Positions 15,660-25,331 are shown, counted from the first letter of the stretch. The stretch: DNA of 33,177 nucleotides from Candidatus Omnitrophota bacterium (GCA_023819225.1 JAMWCZ010000005.1:1-33177); one strand, 5' to 3'. Program-made: numbers and translations. The notes: generated by a model from the letters alone, not told the origin.

Positions 15660-16487
15660 ATGACAAGGGAAATAAAGATAGGAAAGCATAAAATAGGGAG
15701 GGACAACATCTTCTGTCTTATAGCGGGTCCCTGCGTTATAGAGAATGAAAAGATGGTTTTTTATACTGCGGAATATCTTAAAAAGATGTGCGAGAAAGAA
15801 AAAATCCCCTTCATCTTCAAGGCATCATTTGATAAAGCAAACAGGTCTTCTATTAAGTCGTTCAGGGGACCTGGAATGAATAAAGGGCTTGCAATACTTG
15901 CAAAGATTAAAGAAAAACTCGAAATTCCTGTTACAACTGATGTACACTGCTATAATCAGATAATACCGGTCGCTGATGTAGTTGATATTATCCAGATACC
16001 AGCCTTCTTGTGCAGGCAGACAGACCTTTTAGTGGCAGCAGGAAAAACAGGAAAGGTGGTAAATGTAAAAAAGGGACAATTTCTTTCTCCATGGGAAGTA
16101 AAAAACATAATAGAAAAAGTTGTTTCAACCGGTAATAAAAATGTCATTATTACTGAAAGGGGAACAAGTTTTGGGTATAACAACCTTGTCTCTGACTTTC
16201 GCGCTCTTCCTATAATGAGAAGTTTCGGCTATCCTGTAATATTTGATGCCACACATAGCGTTCAACAACCTGGCGGACTGGGGAAGTCCTCCGGTGGGAA
16301 TAAAGAATTTGTTCCATATCTTGCAAAGGCATCTATAGCGGTTGGCTGTGATGGGATATTTGCAGAGGTTCATCCTGACCCTGTTAGTGCATTATCAGAC
16401 AGTTTCAATATGCTCAACTTAAACGAAATGAAGAAACTATTATCAGAACTTAAAGATATATATCTTGCTGTATCTAAAGGGAGTTAA
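15660..16487 (+). CDS. kdsA: 3-deoxy-8-phosphooctulonate synthase (KDO-8-P synthase)
   Basis: Condenses arabinose-5-phosphate with phosphoenolpyruvate to KDO-8-phosphate, the precursor of the LPS inner core. 275 residues with LIAGPCVIEN, FKASFDKANRSS, GLAIL, TTDVHCYNQI, QIPAFLCRQTDL, FDATHSVQQPGG and FAEVHPDP. The Cys in GPC (C25) marks the metal-dependent class, as in Aquifex, where the metal-independent E. coli enzyme has Asn. Little ribosome-site signal precedes the ATG. First gene of the 14-gene plus-strand block, directly followed by kdsD and kdsC, so three consecutive KDO steps are encoded together. Confidence 0.96.
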   Translation: MTREIKIGKHKIGRDNIFCLIAGPCVIENEKMVFYTAEYLKKMCEKEKIPFIFKASFDKANRSSIKSFRGPGMNKGLAILAKIKEKLEIPVTTDVHCYNQIIPVADVVDIIQIPAFLCRQTDLLVAAGKTGKVVNVKKGQFLSPWEVKNIIEKVVSTGNKNVIITERGTSFGYNNLVSDFRALPIMRSFGYPVIFDATHSVQQPGGLGKSSGGNKEFVPYLAKASIAVGCDGIFAEVHPDPVSALSDSFNMLNLNEMKKLLSELKDIYLAVSKGS

Positions 16488-16496
16488 GAAATAATC

Positions 16497-17480
16497 ATGA
16501 ATAAAGAGACATTACTTAATTATGCTAAAAAGGTAATTGATACCGAATGTCATAATTTGAAAAATATACGCAACCGTTTAGGGAAAGAGTTTATAAAGGC
16601 ACTTGATATAATTTGCCATTGTAAAGGTAAGGTTATACTGACAGGGATGGGTAAAAGTGGTATTATATGCAGGAAGATAGCAGGCACATTTTCCAGTTTA
16701 GGGATACCATCCGTATTCTTGCATCCCGGAGATGCAGTCCATGGAGACCTCGGAACTGTTTCAAAGGATGATATAGTTATGGTAGTTTCCAATAGTGGAG
16801 AGACAGAAGAGATATTAAGAATCATACCTTCTATAAAAAAGATAGGGGCTTCTATTATATCTCTAACCTGTTCAAAGGACTCATCATTAGGAAGATACAG
16901 TAACATAGTAATAGAAATGGGGGATATAAAAGAGGCGGATGTCTTCGGTATGATACCATCTTCAAGCACAACCTGCGCATTGGTCTTAGGAGACGCAATA
17001 GCATTATCCCTGATGCGTATAAGAGGAGTTAAAAAACAGGACTTTGCATTCTTCCACCCAGCAGGAAACCTTGGAAAAAGGTTGATGCTGAAGGTCAAAG
17101 ATGTTATGCATACAGGGAAAGAGATTCCTTCTGTAAGGAAAGATGCTACAATACCTGAGGTCGTAAGAGAAATTACAGAAAAAAACCTTGGATTTACACT
17201 TGTAAGTGATAAAAACGGAAGGGTGGCTGGTATTATAACAGATGGTGATATAAGACGGCTTTTACATAAAAAAACTGATATTTACAAAGTAACAGCAGAA
17301 GATTGTATGACAGAAAATCCAAAAACAATAGATGGAGAATGTCTTGCAGTAGAGGCATTAAGTATAATGGAAAAGTTAGAGATTACCTGCCTGGTAGTCA
17401 TTGGAAAAAACAGAAAAGCAGAAGGAGTTGTCCATCTCCATGACCTACTTGGAAAGAAAGAGTTCAAAATTGAATACTGA
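16497..17480 (+). CDS. kdsD: D-arabinose-5-phosphate isomerase
   Basis: Converts ribulose-5-phosphate to arabinose-5-phosphate for KDO synthesis. 327 residues: a SIS sugar-isomerase domain (VILTGMGKSGIICRKIAGTF, HPGDAVHGDLGTV, VSNSGETEEIL, FAFFHPAGNLGKRL) followed by two CBS domains (from about residue 205: VKDVMHTGKEIP and AEDCMTENPKTI). This matches the KdsD/GutQ architecture exactly. Starts 9 bases after the kdsA stop and overlaps kdsC. Confidence 0.95.
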   Translation: MNKETLLNYAKKVIDTECHNLKNIRNRLGKEFIKALDIICHCKGKVILTGMGKSGIICRKIAGTFSSLGIPSVFLHPGDAVHGDLGTVSKDDIVMVVSNSGETEEILRIIPSIKKIGASIISLTCSKDSSLGRYSNIVIEMGDIKEADVFGMIPSSSTTCALVLGDAIALSLMRIRGVKKQDFAFFHPAGNLGKRLMLKVKDVMHTGKEIPSVRKDATIPEVVREITEKNLGFTLVSDKNGRVAGIITDGDIRRLLHKKTDIYKVTAEDCMTENPKTIDGECLAVEALSIMEKLEITCLVVIGKNRKAEGVVHLHDLLGKKEFKIEY

Positions 17481-17985
17481 AAAGATAAAAGTTGTAGCAA
17501 CTGATATTGATGGTGTTTTAACGGATGGGAAGATATTCTATTTCAACGGAAAGATATACCGTAATTTTAATATAAAAGATGGAACTGCTTTTAAACTCCT
17601 TTCAATAGCAGGGATAAAAACAGTTGTTATAAGCGCAAAGAAATCAGAGGAAACAAAAAAACGGTTCTCAGAACTTAAAGTTGATTGTTATATTGAAGGG
17701 ACGGAGAATAAACTCTCAGTGATAGAAAGATTTATTATAAGAAAAAAAGGTATAAAGTGGAATGAGATATGCTATATAGGGGATGACCTGCAGGATATTC
17801 CCGTAATGAGAAAGGCAGGACTTTCTTTTGCTCCTTCTAACGCCTGTCCAGAGGTTAAAGATATCGCTGACTATATATGTAAGAAAAATGGAGGAGAAGG
17901 TGCCTTCAGAGAAACAGTTGAAGTTATTTTAAAGGGGAAAGGTATATGGGAAGGTATTTTAAAAAAGTTCTTGGCATCATTATAG
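17440..17985 (+). CDS. kdsC: 3-deoxy-D-manno-octulosonate 8-phosphate phosphatase
   Basis: HAD-type phosphatase releasing KDO from KDO-8-phosphate. The catalytic motif TDIDGVLTDG holds the two Asp (D22, D24 from this start). The motif II Ser is in TVVISAKKSEE, the Lys of motif III precedes, and IGDDLQDIPVMRKAG is motif IV. The family is small and lacks a cap, fitting about 181 residues. ATG 17440 has AAGGAG 12 bases upstream. TTG 17470, with a better-spaced purine run, would shorten the kdsD overlap to 11 bases and is equally possible. Overlaps the next gene by 40 bases. Confidence 0.92.
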   Translation: MTYLERKSSKLNTEKIKVVATDIDGVLTDGKIFYFNGKIYRNFNIKDGTAFKLLSIAGIKTVVISAKKSEETKKRFSELKVDCYIEGTENKLSVIERFIIRKKGIKWNEICYIGDDLQDIPVMRKAGLSFAPSNACPEVKDIADYICKKNGGEGAFRETVEVILKGKGIWEGILKKFLASL

Positions 17986-18512
17986 TTTTAATTCTAATCT
18001 CGGGGTGTACTAAAAAAGAAGAAAATAAGATATCAGAAAAGCCAGAAGAAGAGATAAAACACTTTACATTAAAACAGTTTGCCGATAATAAAGGAGGTTT
18101 TGTTCTGGAAGGTGAAAGTGCTGAAATATCATCCGGTGGTGCATCAATGACGACCCCGCAGTTGTCTCTTTCCACAGGAACAGAAAGCATAGAGATAACA
18201 ACAGGAAAAGAGGGTTCCGGCGAAATAAAGATAGACCCTGATGAGAAAAAGGTGAAAACAATTACCATTACAGGCAACATAAAGATTGTTTACAGGGACT
18301 TAAAAACAAAGGATATAACAATGGAAGGCAGTTGTAAAAAACTCACTTATAACGAAATAGAAAAAATCATTATTATGGAGGTAAACCCCGTTATAAAACG
18401 CGGGAATAATTATTTTTCTGGAGATGTGATGTATTATAATATTGAGAAAAACTCTCTTGATATCAAAGGAAATGTAAATGCACAGATATATACAGAAAAA
18501 AATACTCATTAG
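17946..18512 (+). CDS. lptC: LptC/OstA-like LPS export lipoprotein
   Basis: 188 residues with an N-terminal hydrophobic stretch ending in a lipobox (LISGC, Cys21), so probably a lipidated periplasmic protein. The remainder is beta-rich with repeating strands (FVLEGESAEISSGG, ITITGNIKIVYRDLKTKDITMEGS, LDIKGNVNAQIY), typical of the OstA/LptA/LptC jelly-roll family that carries LPS across the periplasm. Position right after kdsC is the same as in E. coli, which favours LptC. An LptA-like role is possible because lptA does not follow. Overlaps kdsC by 40 and spoIID by 35 bases. Confidence 0.75.
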   Translation: MGRYFKKVLGIIIVLILISGCTKKEENKISEKPEEEIKHFTLKQFADNKGGFVLEGESAEISSGGASMTTPQLSLSTGTESIEITTGKEGSGEIKIDPDEKKVKTITITGNIKIVYRDLKTKDITMEGSCKKLTYNEIEKIIIMEVNPVIKRGNNYFSGDVMYYNIEKNSLDIKGNVNAQIYTEKNTH

Positions 18513-19368
18513 TATCCTTTTGTTTTCAGGGATGGCTTTCTGTCAAGATATAAGGGTATGTGTTAACAAATACAGGAATAATTTTATTACCATTGATATA
18601 GAGAATTATCTTATAGGCGTTATTTCAAAAGAGATGGATTGCGGATGGCCTGAAGAAGCGTTAAAAGCACAGGCAGTGGTCTCACGCACATTTGCTGTAT
18701 ATATGGCAAATGAAAGCAGGAAGAAGGGTCTCCCATATGATATTGAAAACTCTATATTTCACCAGGTATATGAGACAAGTAATTGTGAAAAGATAGAAAG
18801 GGCAGTAAAAGAGACAGAAGGAGAAATACTTACCTATAAAGGAAATATCGTTCAGGTTTTTTTTCATGCGGCCTGTGGAGGAAAGACCGCAAAGACCTCG
18901 GATGTATGGGGCGGGTATTATAGACATATCTCTTCGGTAGAAGACCCTTATTGTATGGACACCCCCTACTCTTTATGGGAGAAGTCATTATCTCAGGACA
19001 AACTCTCAAAAATTTTTGGTGTCTCATCTATTGAAAAGATAGTTATTGAAGGGAAAGATAATACAGGAAGGGTAACTTCCTTGAAAATAACAGGAAAAGA
19101 TGATAAGATTATACATCTTACGGGTCACAGATTCAGGATGATGGTTAATCAGGGTAAAGATGTATATTTTAATAATCCTGAAATAATTCCAAGTACAAAT
19201 TTTATTGTACAGAAGAAGAATAACCTTTTTATCTTTAGAGGCAGCGGTTATGGACATGGAGTAGGAATGTGTCAGTGGGGTGCAAGAAGAATGGCAGAGC
19301 ATGGTTTTAACTACAAAGACATATTAAATCATTACTTCCCGGAGATGGAACTGTCAAAGACTGAATAA
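18478..19368 (+). CDS. SpoIID/LytB-type peptidoglycan lytic transglycosylase
   Basis: 296 residues with a signal peptide (ILISILLFSGMAFC). Domain hallmarks: YLIGVISKEMDCGWPEEALKAQAVVSRTFA, with E52 matching the catalytic Glu of SpoIID; FFHAACGGKTAKTSDVWGG; and GSGYGHGVGMCQWGARRMA. Known members cleave denuded glycan strands or stimulate amidases. In non-sporulating Gram-negatives the role is likely wall remodelling or division. The ATG is preceded by AAAGGA at seven bases, inside the lptC end. It occupies the place where lptA, lptB and rpoN lie in the comparable E. coli locus. Confidence 0.9.
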   Translation: MHRYIQKKILISILLFSGMAFCQDIRVCVNKYRNNFITIDIENYLIGVISKEMDCGWPEEALKAQAVVSRTFAVYMANESRKKGLPYDIENSIFHQVYETSNCEKIERAVKETEGEILTYKGNIVQVFFHAACGGKTAKTSDVWGGYYRHISSVEDPYCMDTPYSLWEKSLSQDKLSKIFGVSSIEKIVIEGKDNTGRVTSLKITGKDDKIIHLTGHRFRMMVNQGKDVYFNNPEIIPSTNFIVQKKNNLFIFRGSGYGHGVGMCQWGARRMAEHGFNYKDILNHYFPEMELSKTE

Positions 19369-19381
19369 CCCGGAGGTTAAA

Positions 19382-19678
19382 ATGGAAATAAGAATCCACT
19401 CTGCAGTTCCTATAGATAAAGGTTTTGAAGAGTATATCAAGGATAAATTTGACCGTTTGAAAAAGTTTCTTTTTGATGAAGGAAGTGCTGAGTTTCATAT
19501 AAAAAAAGAGGGTTCTACATACATTAGTGAGATAAAAATTCATTCCAGGAGTTATAATATCTTTCTTAAAGAAGAAGACAATGATATAAATAAATGCCTT
19601 GAACAATTGTTTGATAGAGCAAAGGGACAGGCAAGAAAGATACATGACAAAGTAGTGGCAAAAAACCATAAAATATAA
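19382..19678 (+). CDS. hpf: Ribosome hibernation promoting factor, short form
   Basis: 98 residues, the short HPF/YfiA type without the dimerisation tail. The fold pattern MEIRIHSAVPIDKGFEEYIKDKFDRLKKF and the C-terminal DINKCLEQLFDRAKGQARKIHDK fit the family. It binds the decoding site of resting ribosomes. GGAGG sits seven bases ahead of the ATG. The next gene is ptsN, the same pair as in proteobacterial rpoN loci. Confidence 0.9.
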   Translation: MEIRIHSAVPIDKGFEEYIKDKFDRLKKFLFDEGSAEFHIKKEGSTYISEIKIHSRSYNIFLKEEDNDINKCLEQLFDRAKGQARKIHDKVVAKNHKI

Positions 19679-19706
19679 CCAATATGACTAAGGAGGAGGG
19701 TAGAAA

Positions 19707-20180
19707 ATGAAAATAACGGACTTTTTGAAGGAGGAGTGTATATTGATAGGGCTTAAAAACAGAGAAAAAAAAGGAGCCATTTCAGAATTGCTGGAGTTAT
19801 TGAAAGAAAGAAAATATATCAAGGACAGTAAGGAGATACTTGACAGTATAATGGAAAGGGAAAAATTGGGTTCAACAGGGATAGGACAAGGAATAGCAGT
19901 ACCCCATACCAAAACAGACCAGATTGAAAACCTTGTTGGAGCAGTAGGCATCTCCGAAAACGGTGTTTCATTTGATGCCCTTGACGGTGAGCCCGTCTAT
20001 ATAATATTTCTTATTCTGGCACCTACCAAATCCATAGGACTTCATCTTAAAGCACTTGCAAAGATAGCACGGCTGCTTAAAGATAAAACATTCAGAAATG
20101 CCCTGAGGAAAGCATCTTCATCTACAGAAGCGTTTAATATTATAAAAGAAGATGAGGAAAAATTAACCCCCGTATCCTAA
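19707..20180 (+). CDS. ptsN: PTS EIIA component, nitrogen-regulatory (PtsN) type
   Basis: 157 residues of the EIIA fructose/Ntr fold. The phosphorylated His is in AVPHTKT (H67), and GIGQGIAVPH plus VYIIFLILAPTKSIGLHLKALAKIARLL are typical. Probably a regulator rather than a sugar transporter part, since no EIIB/EIIC follows and hpf precedes it. Strong ribosome site (AAGGAGGAGGG). The ptsI start follows its stop codon directly. Confidence 0.9.
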   Translation: MKITDFLKEECILIGLKNREKKGAISELLELLKERKYIKDSKEILDSIMEREKLGSTGIGQGIAVPHTKTDQIENLVGAVGISENGVSFDALDGEPVYIIFLILAPTKSIGLHLKALAKIARLLKDKTFRNALRKASSSTEAFNIIKEDEEKLTPVS

Positions 20181-21908
20181 ATGATGAAAAAGATAAAAGG
20201 AATAGGAATTTCTTCCGGAATTGCGATTGGAAAAGCTTTTGTCCTTGAATTTCCTTCTTTACAGGAAACGGAATACACCATTGACAAACCAGCCATAGAG
20301 AAAGAAATAGAACGGTTCAATGATGCAATAAATATGACCGAATCCCAGATTGAAGAACTTCAACAGACATTTGAAAAAGAGGTGGGACCTAAATATGCGG
20401 ATATATTCTCATTCCATCTCGCAATTCTAAAAGATAAATGGTTTAAAAATGAAGTGGAGCGCATCATAAGAGAAGAAAGGATAAACAGCGAAAGTGCGGT
20501 CAAAAAAGTAATACATCACATAGGTAAGATATTCAAAAAAGAAGAGAAAGATTTCTTTCAGGACAGACGCAGAGATATTATAGATGTTATTGAGAGAATT
20601 ATCCATAATCTTAGTGGTTATTCCTATACAGGAATGAAATTGTTTTCCGACGAGATAATAGTTACAAGGGATTTATCTCCCAGTCAAACTGTATCAATTG
20701 ATAAAAACTATATTAGGGGATTTGTCACAGCAATAGGAAGTGAAACATCCCACGCAGCGATAATTGCAAAGGCACTGGAAATTCCTGCTGTGGTTGCAGG
20801 CGAAAAAGTAATAACAGAGATAAAGACAGGCGATACAGTAATCATAGATGGGCAGGAAGGAGAAGTTATAATAAAACCATCAGAAAAAATTATTACAGAG
20901 TATAAGAAAAAACAGGAACAATTATCAATACGAAAAAAACAACTTCTTTTTCTTAAGGATAAACCCTGCGAAACAATAGACGGCAGGAGAATATATCTAC
21001 ATGCCAATATAGAACTTCCTGAAGAGGTAGAGACAGCCAGAAAATATGGAGCGGATGGTATTGGGCTTTACAGAACAGAATATCTCTACCTTAACAGAAA
21101 GGACATTCCCACAGAAGATGAACACTTTCTTGCTTACAAAAAAGTCGCTGAAAAAATGGGTAGCGAAAAACCTGTTATTATAAGAACCATAGATATCGGT
21201 GGAGATAAATTCGTATCTGCCCTTTCTGTAAGGAAAGAACTGAATCCTTTCCTCGGATGGAGGGGAATAAGATTTTCTCTGGAAAGGAAAGATATATTTG
21301 AAACTCAGTTAAGGGCAATCCTCCGGGCAGCAATCTATGGAAACCTCAAGGTTATGTTTCCTATGGTTTCCACAATGGAAGAGGTAAAGATGTCTCACAG
21401 GATACTTCAGAAGGTAAAAGATGACCTTAAGAAAGAAAAAAAGAAGTTCAGAGAGGATATTGAAGTAGGAATAATGGTTGAAACTCCTTCCGCAGCACTT
21501 ATAACTGATAAACTTGCAGAAGAATCGGATTTCTTCAGTATCGGTTCAAACGACCTGATACAGTATACCCTCGCTGTGGATAGAAGTAATGAAAAGATAT
21601 CCCATCTTTATCAACCCTGCCACCCCGCTGTTATCAAACTTATAAGGCATACAATTGAAAACGGGAAGAAAAGAGGTATATGGACAGGGCTCTGTGGAGA
21701 AATGGCTTCTATACCTGAGATAGCATGTCTTCTTGTAGGTATGGGTATAGATGAATTAAGTATGGCACCATCTGCAATACCAGCAGTAAAAGAAAAGATA
21801 AGGTCTATAAAATACAGTAATATGGAAAAAATTTCACAGGAAGTGCTTTTATTTGAGACCCATGAAAAGGTTTATAAATACCTTGCAGATAGAATAAATG
21901 GAGGGTGA
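20181..21908 (+). CDS. ptsI: Phosphoenolpyruvate-protein phosphotransferase (PTS enzyme I)
   Basis: 575 residues. The phospho-His domain holds GSETSHAAIIAKALEIPAVV (H191). The PEP-binding barrel shows GADGIGLYRTEYLYL, RTIDIGGDK, PFLGWRGIRFSL, MFPMVSTMEEV, EVGIMVETPSAAL, FSIGSNDLIQYTLAVDRSN and the active-site Cys in TGLCGEMAS. It phosphorylates HPr at the expense of PEP. No ptsH (HPr) is in the window, so the partner must be elsewhere. Starts ATGATG directly at the ptsN stop; its final codons contain the ribosome site of the next gene. Confidence 0.97.
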   Translation: MMKKIKGIGISSGIAIGKAFVLEFPSLQETEYTIDKPAIEKEIERFNDAINMTESQIEELQQTFEKEVGPKYADIFSFHLAILKDKWFKNEVERIIREERINSESAVKKVIHHIGKIFKKEEKDFFQDRRRDIIDVIERIIHNLSGYSYTGMKLFSDEIIVTRDLSPSQTVSIDKNYIRGFVTAIGSETSHAAIIAKALEIPAVVAGEKVITEIKTGDTVIIDGQEGEVIIKPSEKIITEYKKKQEQLSIRKKQLLFLKDKPCETIDGRRIYLHANIELPEEVETARKYGADGIGLYRTEYLYLNRKDIPTEDEHFLAYKKVAEKMGSEKPVIIRTIDIGGDKFVSALSVRKELNPFLGWRGIRFSLERKDIFETQLRAILRAAIYGNLKVMFPMVSTMEEVKMSHRILQKVKDDLKKEKKKFREDIEVGIMVETPSAALITDKLAEESDFFSIGSNDLIQYTLAVDRSNEKISHLYQPCHPAVIKLIRHTIENGKKRGIWTGLCGEMASIPEIACLLVGMGIDELSMAPSAIPAVKEKIRSIKYSNMEKISQEVLLFETHEKVYKYLADRINGG

Positions 21909-21909
21909 G

Positions 21910-22941
21910 ATGACAATGTCTATGGAAGATATAAAGATGCTTGATAAGCAGGATATGCTTGGAAAACTCAAAGGGTTTGCTTCTCAGTGTAAAGATGGTT
22001 ATTCTTTCACTATCCCTGTACTGCCCTTTAAATCCATAGAAAAGGTTATATTTGCAGGTATGGGGGGTTCTGCCATAAGCGGGGATATTATCGCAACTAT
22101 TGCATCTAAAAACTCTAAAATTCCATCATTTGTAAACAGAGATTATACACTTCCTTTATGGGCACATAATGAAAGAACATTAGTAGTTGCTATAAGTTAT
22201 TCAGGTAATACCGAAGAGACATTGAGTGTTCTGGAAGAAGCAAAGAAAAGAAAAAACTCAATAGTATGTATTTCAAGTGGTGGTAAGATAGAAAAAATTG
22301 CAAGAGAAGAGAATATTCCTTTTTTGAAGATACCCTCGGGATATCCACCGAGATGTGCATTAGGGTATCTTTTTTTCTCTTGTTATAAGATAATGGAAAA
22401 TATAGGGCTTGTTCCTCCCTTAGAGAATAAACTTTTTATAAAAATGGAAAAATGGATTGAGAGATTCCTTCCGGAAAGCAATAATAACCTTGCAAAAAAT
22501 ATTGCAGAGAAATTACATAACAAGGTTGGCATCTTCTATTCCAGCAATAAATTTATACCTGTAATCACAAGATGGAAGACACAGATTGCCGAAAACAGTA
22601 AAGCATTCGCCTTTATAAATGTATTCCCTGAAATGAACCACAATGAGATTATGTCATGGCGATATCCTGAATGGTTTATAGAAAGGTGCCTTCCTGTTTT
22701 TATAACTTCCCGAAAAGAACATCCTAGGATAGAACTTCGTTTTAAGATAACAAAAGATATTATTTTTAAGAAGCAACCAGAGATTATCAGTTTAGTCCCT
22801 GAAGGTGAGGACATAATTGAAGAACTATTTTATTTCATTATACTTGGTGACTGGGTAAGTTTCTATCTCGCTATAATGAATAATGAAAACCCGACAGAGA
22901 TAGCAGAGATAAATCTTCTTAAACAAAAATTAGGAGGTTAA
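21910..22941 (+). CDS. Bifunctional phosphoglucose/phosphomannose isomerase
   Basis: 343 residues of the archaeal/bacterial PGI-PMI family in the SIS superfamily. Seen: [59 protein letters not shown] and [12 protein letters not shown], the last holding the family catalytic Glu and His region. Interconverts glucose-6-P or mannose-6-P with fructose-6-P, linking glycolysis to mannose-containing glycans. The start is set at ATG 21910, four bases after GGAGGG; the longer frame from 21898 overlaps ptsI and has no such site. ATG 21916 is also possible. Confidence 0.92.
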   Translation: MTMSMEDIKMLDKQDMLGKLKGFASQCKDGYSFTIPVLPFKSIEKVIFAGMGGSAISGDIIATIASKNSKIPSFVNRDYTLPLWAHNERTLVVAISYSGNTEETLSVLEEAKKRKNSIVCISSGGKIEKIAREENIPFLKIPSGYPPRCALGYLFFSCYKIMENIGLVPPLENKLFIKMEKWIERFLPESNNNLAKNIAEKLHNKVGIFYSSNKFIPVITRWKTQIAENSKAFAFINVFPEMNHNEIMSWRYPEWFIERCLPVFITSRKEHPRIELRFKITKDIIFKKQPEIISLVPEGEDIIEELFYFIILGDWVSFYLAIMNNENPTEIAEINLLKQKLGG

Positions 22942-22943
22942 GC

Positions 22944-24083
22944 ATGAAAAACTCTTATCTATTCACTTCAGAGTCAGTTACAGAGGGCCATCCGGACAAA
23001 ATCTGCGACCAGATATCCGACTCCATACTTGATGAGGTACTCAAGCAGGATAAGAATGGAAGGGTTGCCTGTGAGTGTCTGACAACAAGAGGACTTATCT
23101 TTATTGCAGGAGAGATAACTACCGCCGGATATGTAGATATACCAGGCCTTGTAAGGAACCTGCTTAAGGAGATTGGATATACTGACCCTTCCTATGGATT
23201 TAATTGTGATGCCAGTGCCATCATTACATCTATTCAAAATCAGTCCCCTGATATTGCTCTCGGAGTAAATAAAGGAGGGGCAGGAGACCAGGGGATGATG
23301 TTCGGTTATGCTACTGATGAAACAGAAGAACTGATGCCAATGCCTATAGTCATTGCACATAAACTTGTAAGACGCCTTGCTGAGGTAAGGAAAAAAGGTG
23401 AACTTCCATATTTAAGGCCTGATGGGAAATCACAGGTAACTGTTCGTTATGAAGATGGTACCCCGAGGAGTGTTGAAAGTGTAGTACTCTCATCACAGCA
23501 TAATCCTGATGTGACTCATAAAAAAATTAGGGATGACCTTACAGAACTTGTAATAAAAAAGGTTATACCTGAAGAACTGAGAAGTAAAAAGATGAAAATT
23601 TTTGTCAACCCAACTGGAAGGTTTGTCATAGGAGGTCCTCAGGCAGATACAGGTGTAACAGGAAGGAAGATAATTGTTGATACCTATGGTGGTGTTGGTA
23701 GCCATGGGGGTGGATGCTTCTCCGGTAAGGACCCAACAAAGGTAGACAGGTCTGGCTCTTATATAGCCAGGTATTTAGCAAAGAATATAGTAGCATCTGG
23801 CCTTGCAAAAAGATGTGAGATACAGATTGCCTATGTAATAGGAATGAAACAACCTGTCTCTATAATGGTAAACACAGAAAGGACAGGGATTATTCCGGAT
23901 AATGAAATAGTAAAACTGATAAGGGATAATTTTGACCTTTCTCCTTGGGGCATAATCCAGAAACTTGACCTTTTCAAGCCCATATATAGGAAAACTGCCT
24001 GCTATGGACACTTCGGAAGAGAAGAAAAAGGGTTTACATGGGAAAAGACAAATGCTATCAAAATTTTCCAAAAGGGAATATAA
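22944..24083 (+). CDS. metK: S-adenosylmethionine synthetase
   Basis: Makes S-adenosylmethionine from methionine and ATP. 379 residues with [63 protein letters not shown] (family signature) and [13 protein letters not shown] perfect GGAGG lies seven bases before the ATG. Followed without a gap by ahcY, so methyl-donor synthesis and product removal are co-transcribed. Confidence 0.98.
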   Translation: MKNSYLFTSESVTEGHPDKICDQISDSILDEVLKQDKNGRVACECLTTRGLIFIAGEITTAGYVDIPGLVRNLLKEIGYTDPSYGFNCDASAIITSIQNQSPDIALGVNKGGAGDQGMMFGYATDETEELMPMPIVIAHKLVRRLAEVRKKGELPYLRPDGKSQVTVRYEDGTPRSVESVVLSSQHNPDVTHKKIRDDLTELVIKKVIPEELRSKKMKIFVNPTGRFVIGGPQADTGVTGRKIIVDTYGGVGSHGGGCFSGKDPTKVDRSGSYIARYLAKNIVASGLAKRCEIQIAYVIGMKQPVSIMVNTERTGIIPDNEIVKLIRDNFDLSPWGIIQKLDLFKPIYRKTACYGHFGREEKGFTWEKTNAIKIFQKGI

Positions 24084-25331
24084 ATGGACTATTCAATAAA
24101 AGATATCAAACTGGCAGAAAATGGAAAGAATCGTGTTGAGTGGGCTTTCCGGCATATGCAAGTATTAGGTTTGCTCAGAGACAGATATAAAAATAATAAA
24201 CCTTTCAAAGGTATAAGAATAGGATGTTGCCTCCATATTACAACAGAAACAGCAAACCTTGTTATCAATCTTAAACAGGCAGGAGCAGATGTACACCTTT
24301 GTGCTTCAAATCCTTTAAGTACACAGGATGATGTAGCCGCATATCTTGTAAAATATGAAAAGATAGGTGTATTTGGAAGATATGGTGATGACAGAAAATC
24401 TTATTACCAGAATATTAAAAATGTTATGGAAATGAAACCACACCTTGTTGTGGATGACGGATGTGACCTTATTTCTTCACTGCATAAAAACCTGGAATAC
24501 ACAGAAAGTCTAATAGGTGCAACAGAAGAAACAACCACAGGAGTAGTTCGTTTAAAAAGTTTAGCAAAAAAAGGTATGTTGAAATTTCCTGTGATTGCAG
24601 TCAATGATGCTGATACAAAACATCTCTTTGACAATAGATATGGAACAGGACAGTCAACAGTGGACGGTATTCTTCGTGCTACCAACATTATGATAAGTGG
24701 AAAGGTAGCAGTTGTATGCGGATATGGATGGTGTGGTAAAGGTATAGCAAAACAACTGGCAGGAATGGGAGCAAGGGTTATTATTACAGAAATTGAGCCG
24801 GTAAAGGCACTTGAAGCAGTAATGGATGGATACTATGTATTGCCCATATCAGAAGCAGCAAAAATCGGGGATATTTTTATAACATCCACAGGGGATATTA
24901 AAGTTATAGACATCAAAAATATAAAAAAGATGAAAGATGGCGCAATCGTTGCCAATGCAGGACACTTTAATGTAGAGATTGATATTGCATCCCTTGAAAA
25001 AATAGCAGGAAAACGGAAGATAAAAGAATGCCTTGACGAATATACACTTCCAGGAGGTAAAAAGGTCTATCTCCTTGGAGAAGGACGGCTTGTAAATCTT
25101 GCCTGTGCGGAGGGGCATCCTTCCTGTGTAATGGATATGAGTTTTGCCAATCAATTTCTTTCCCTTGAATATCTTAAAAACAATCCTTCATTAAAACCTG
25201 ATGTTTATAAGGTTCCTTCTTACATAGATAGGAAAGTAGCAGAGATGAAACTTAAAACAATGGGTATAAAGATAGATAAACTAACTTATGAGCAGACAAA
25301 ATACATGAGTTCATGGGAAGCAGGAACATAA
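24084..25331 (+). CDS. ahcY: Adenosylhomocysteinase
   Basis: NAD-dependent hydrolysis of S-adenosylhomocysteine to adenosine and homocysteine. 415 residues with LHITTETANLVINLKQAGADV, ASNPLSTQDDVAA, GATEETTTGVVRL, AVNDADTKHLFDNRYGTGQST, the NAD-binding GKVAVVCGYGWCGKGIAKQLAGMGA, and ACAEGHPSCVMDMSFANQ. Lacks the roughly 40-residue insertion of many eukaryotic and proteobacterial forms, as in Thermotoga and archaea (inferred from length). Overlaps coaE by 19 bases. Confidence 0.97.
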   Translation: MDYSIKDIKLAENGKNRVEWAFRHMQVLGLLRDRYKNNKPFKGIRIGCCLHITTETANLVINLKQAGADVHLCASNPLSTQDDVAAYLVKYEKIGVFGRYGDDRKSYYQNIKNVMEMKPHLVVDDGCDLISSLHKNLEYTESLIGATEETTTGVVRLKSLAKKGMLKFPVIAVNDADTKHLFDNRYGTGQSTVDGILRATNIMISGKVAVVCGYGWCGKGIAKQLAGMGARVIITEIEPVKALEAVMDGYYVLPISEAAKIGDIFITSTGDIKVIDIKNIKKMKDGAIVANAGHFNVEIDIASLEKIAGKRKIKECLDEYTLPGGKKVYLLGEGRLVNLACAEGHPSCVMDMSFANQFLSLEYLKNNPSLKPDVYKVPSYIDRKVAEMKLKTMGIKIDKLTYEQTKYMSSWEAGT

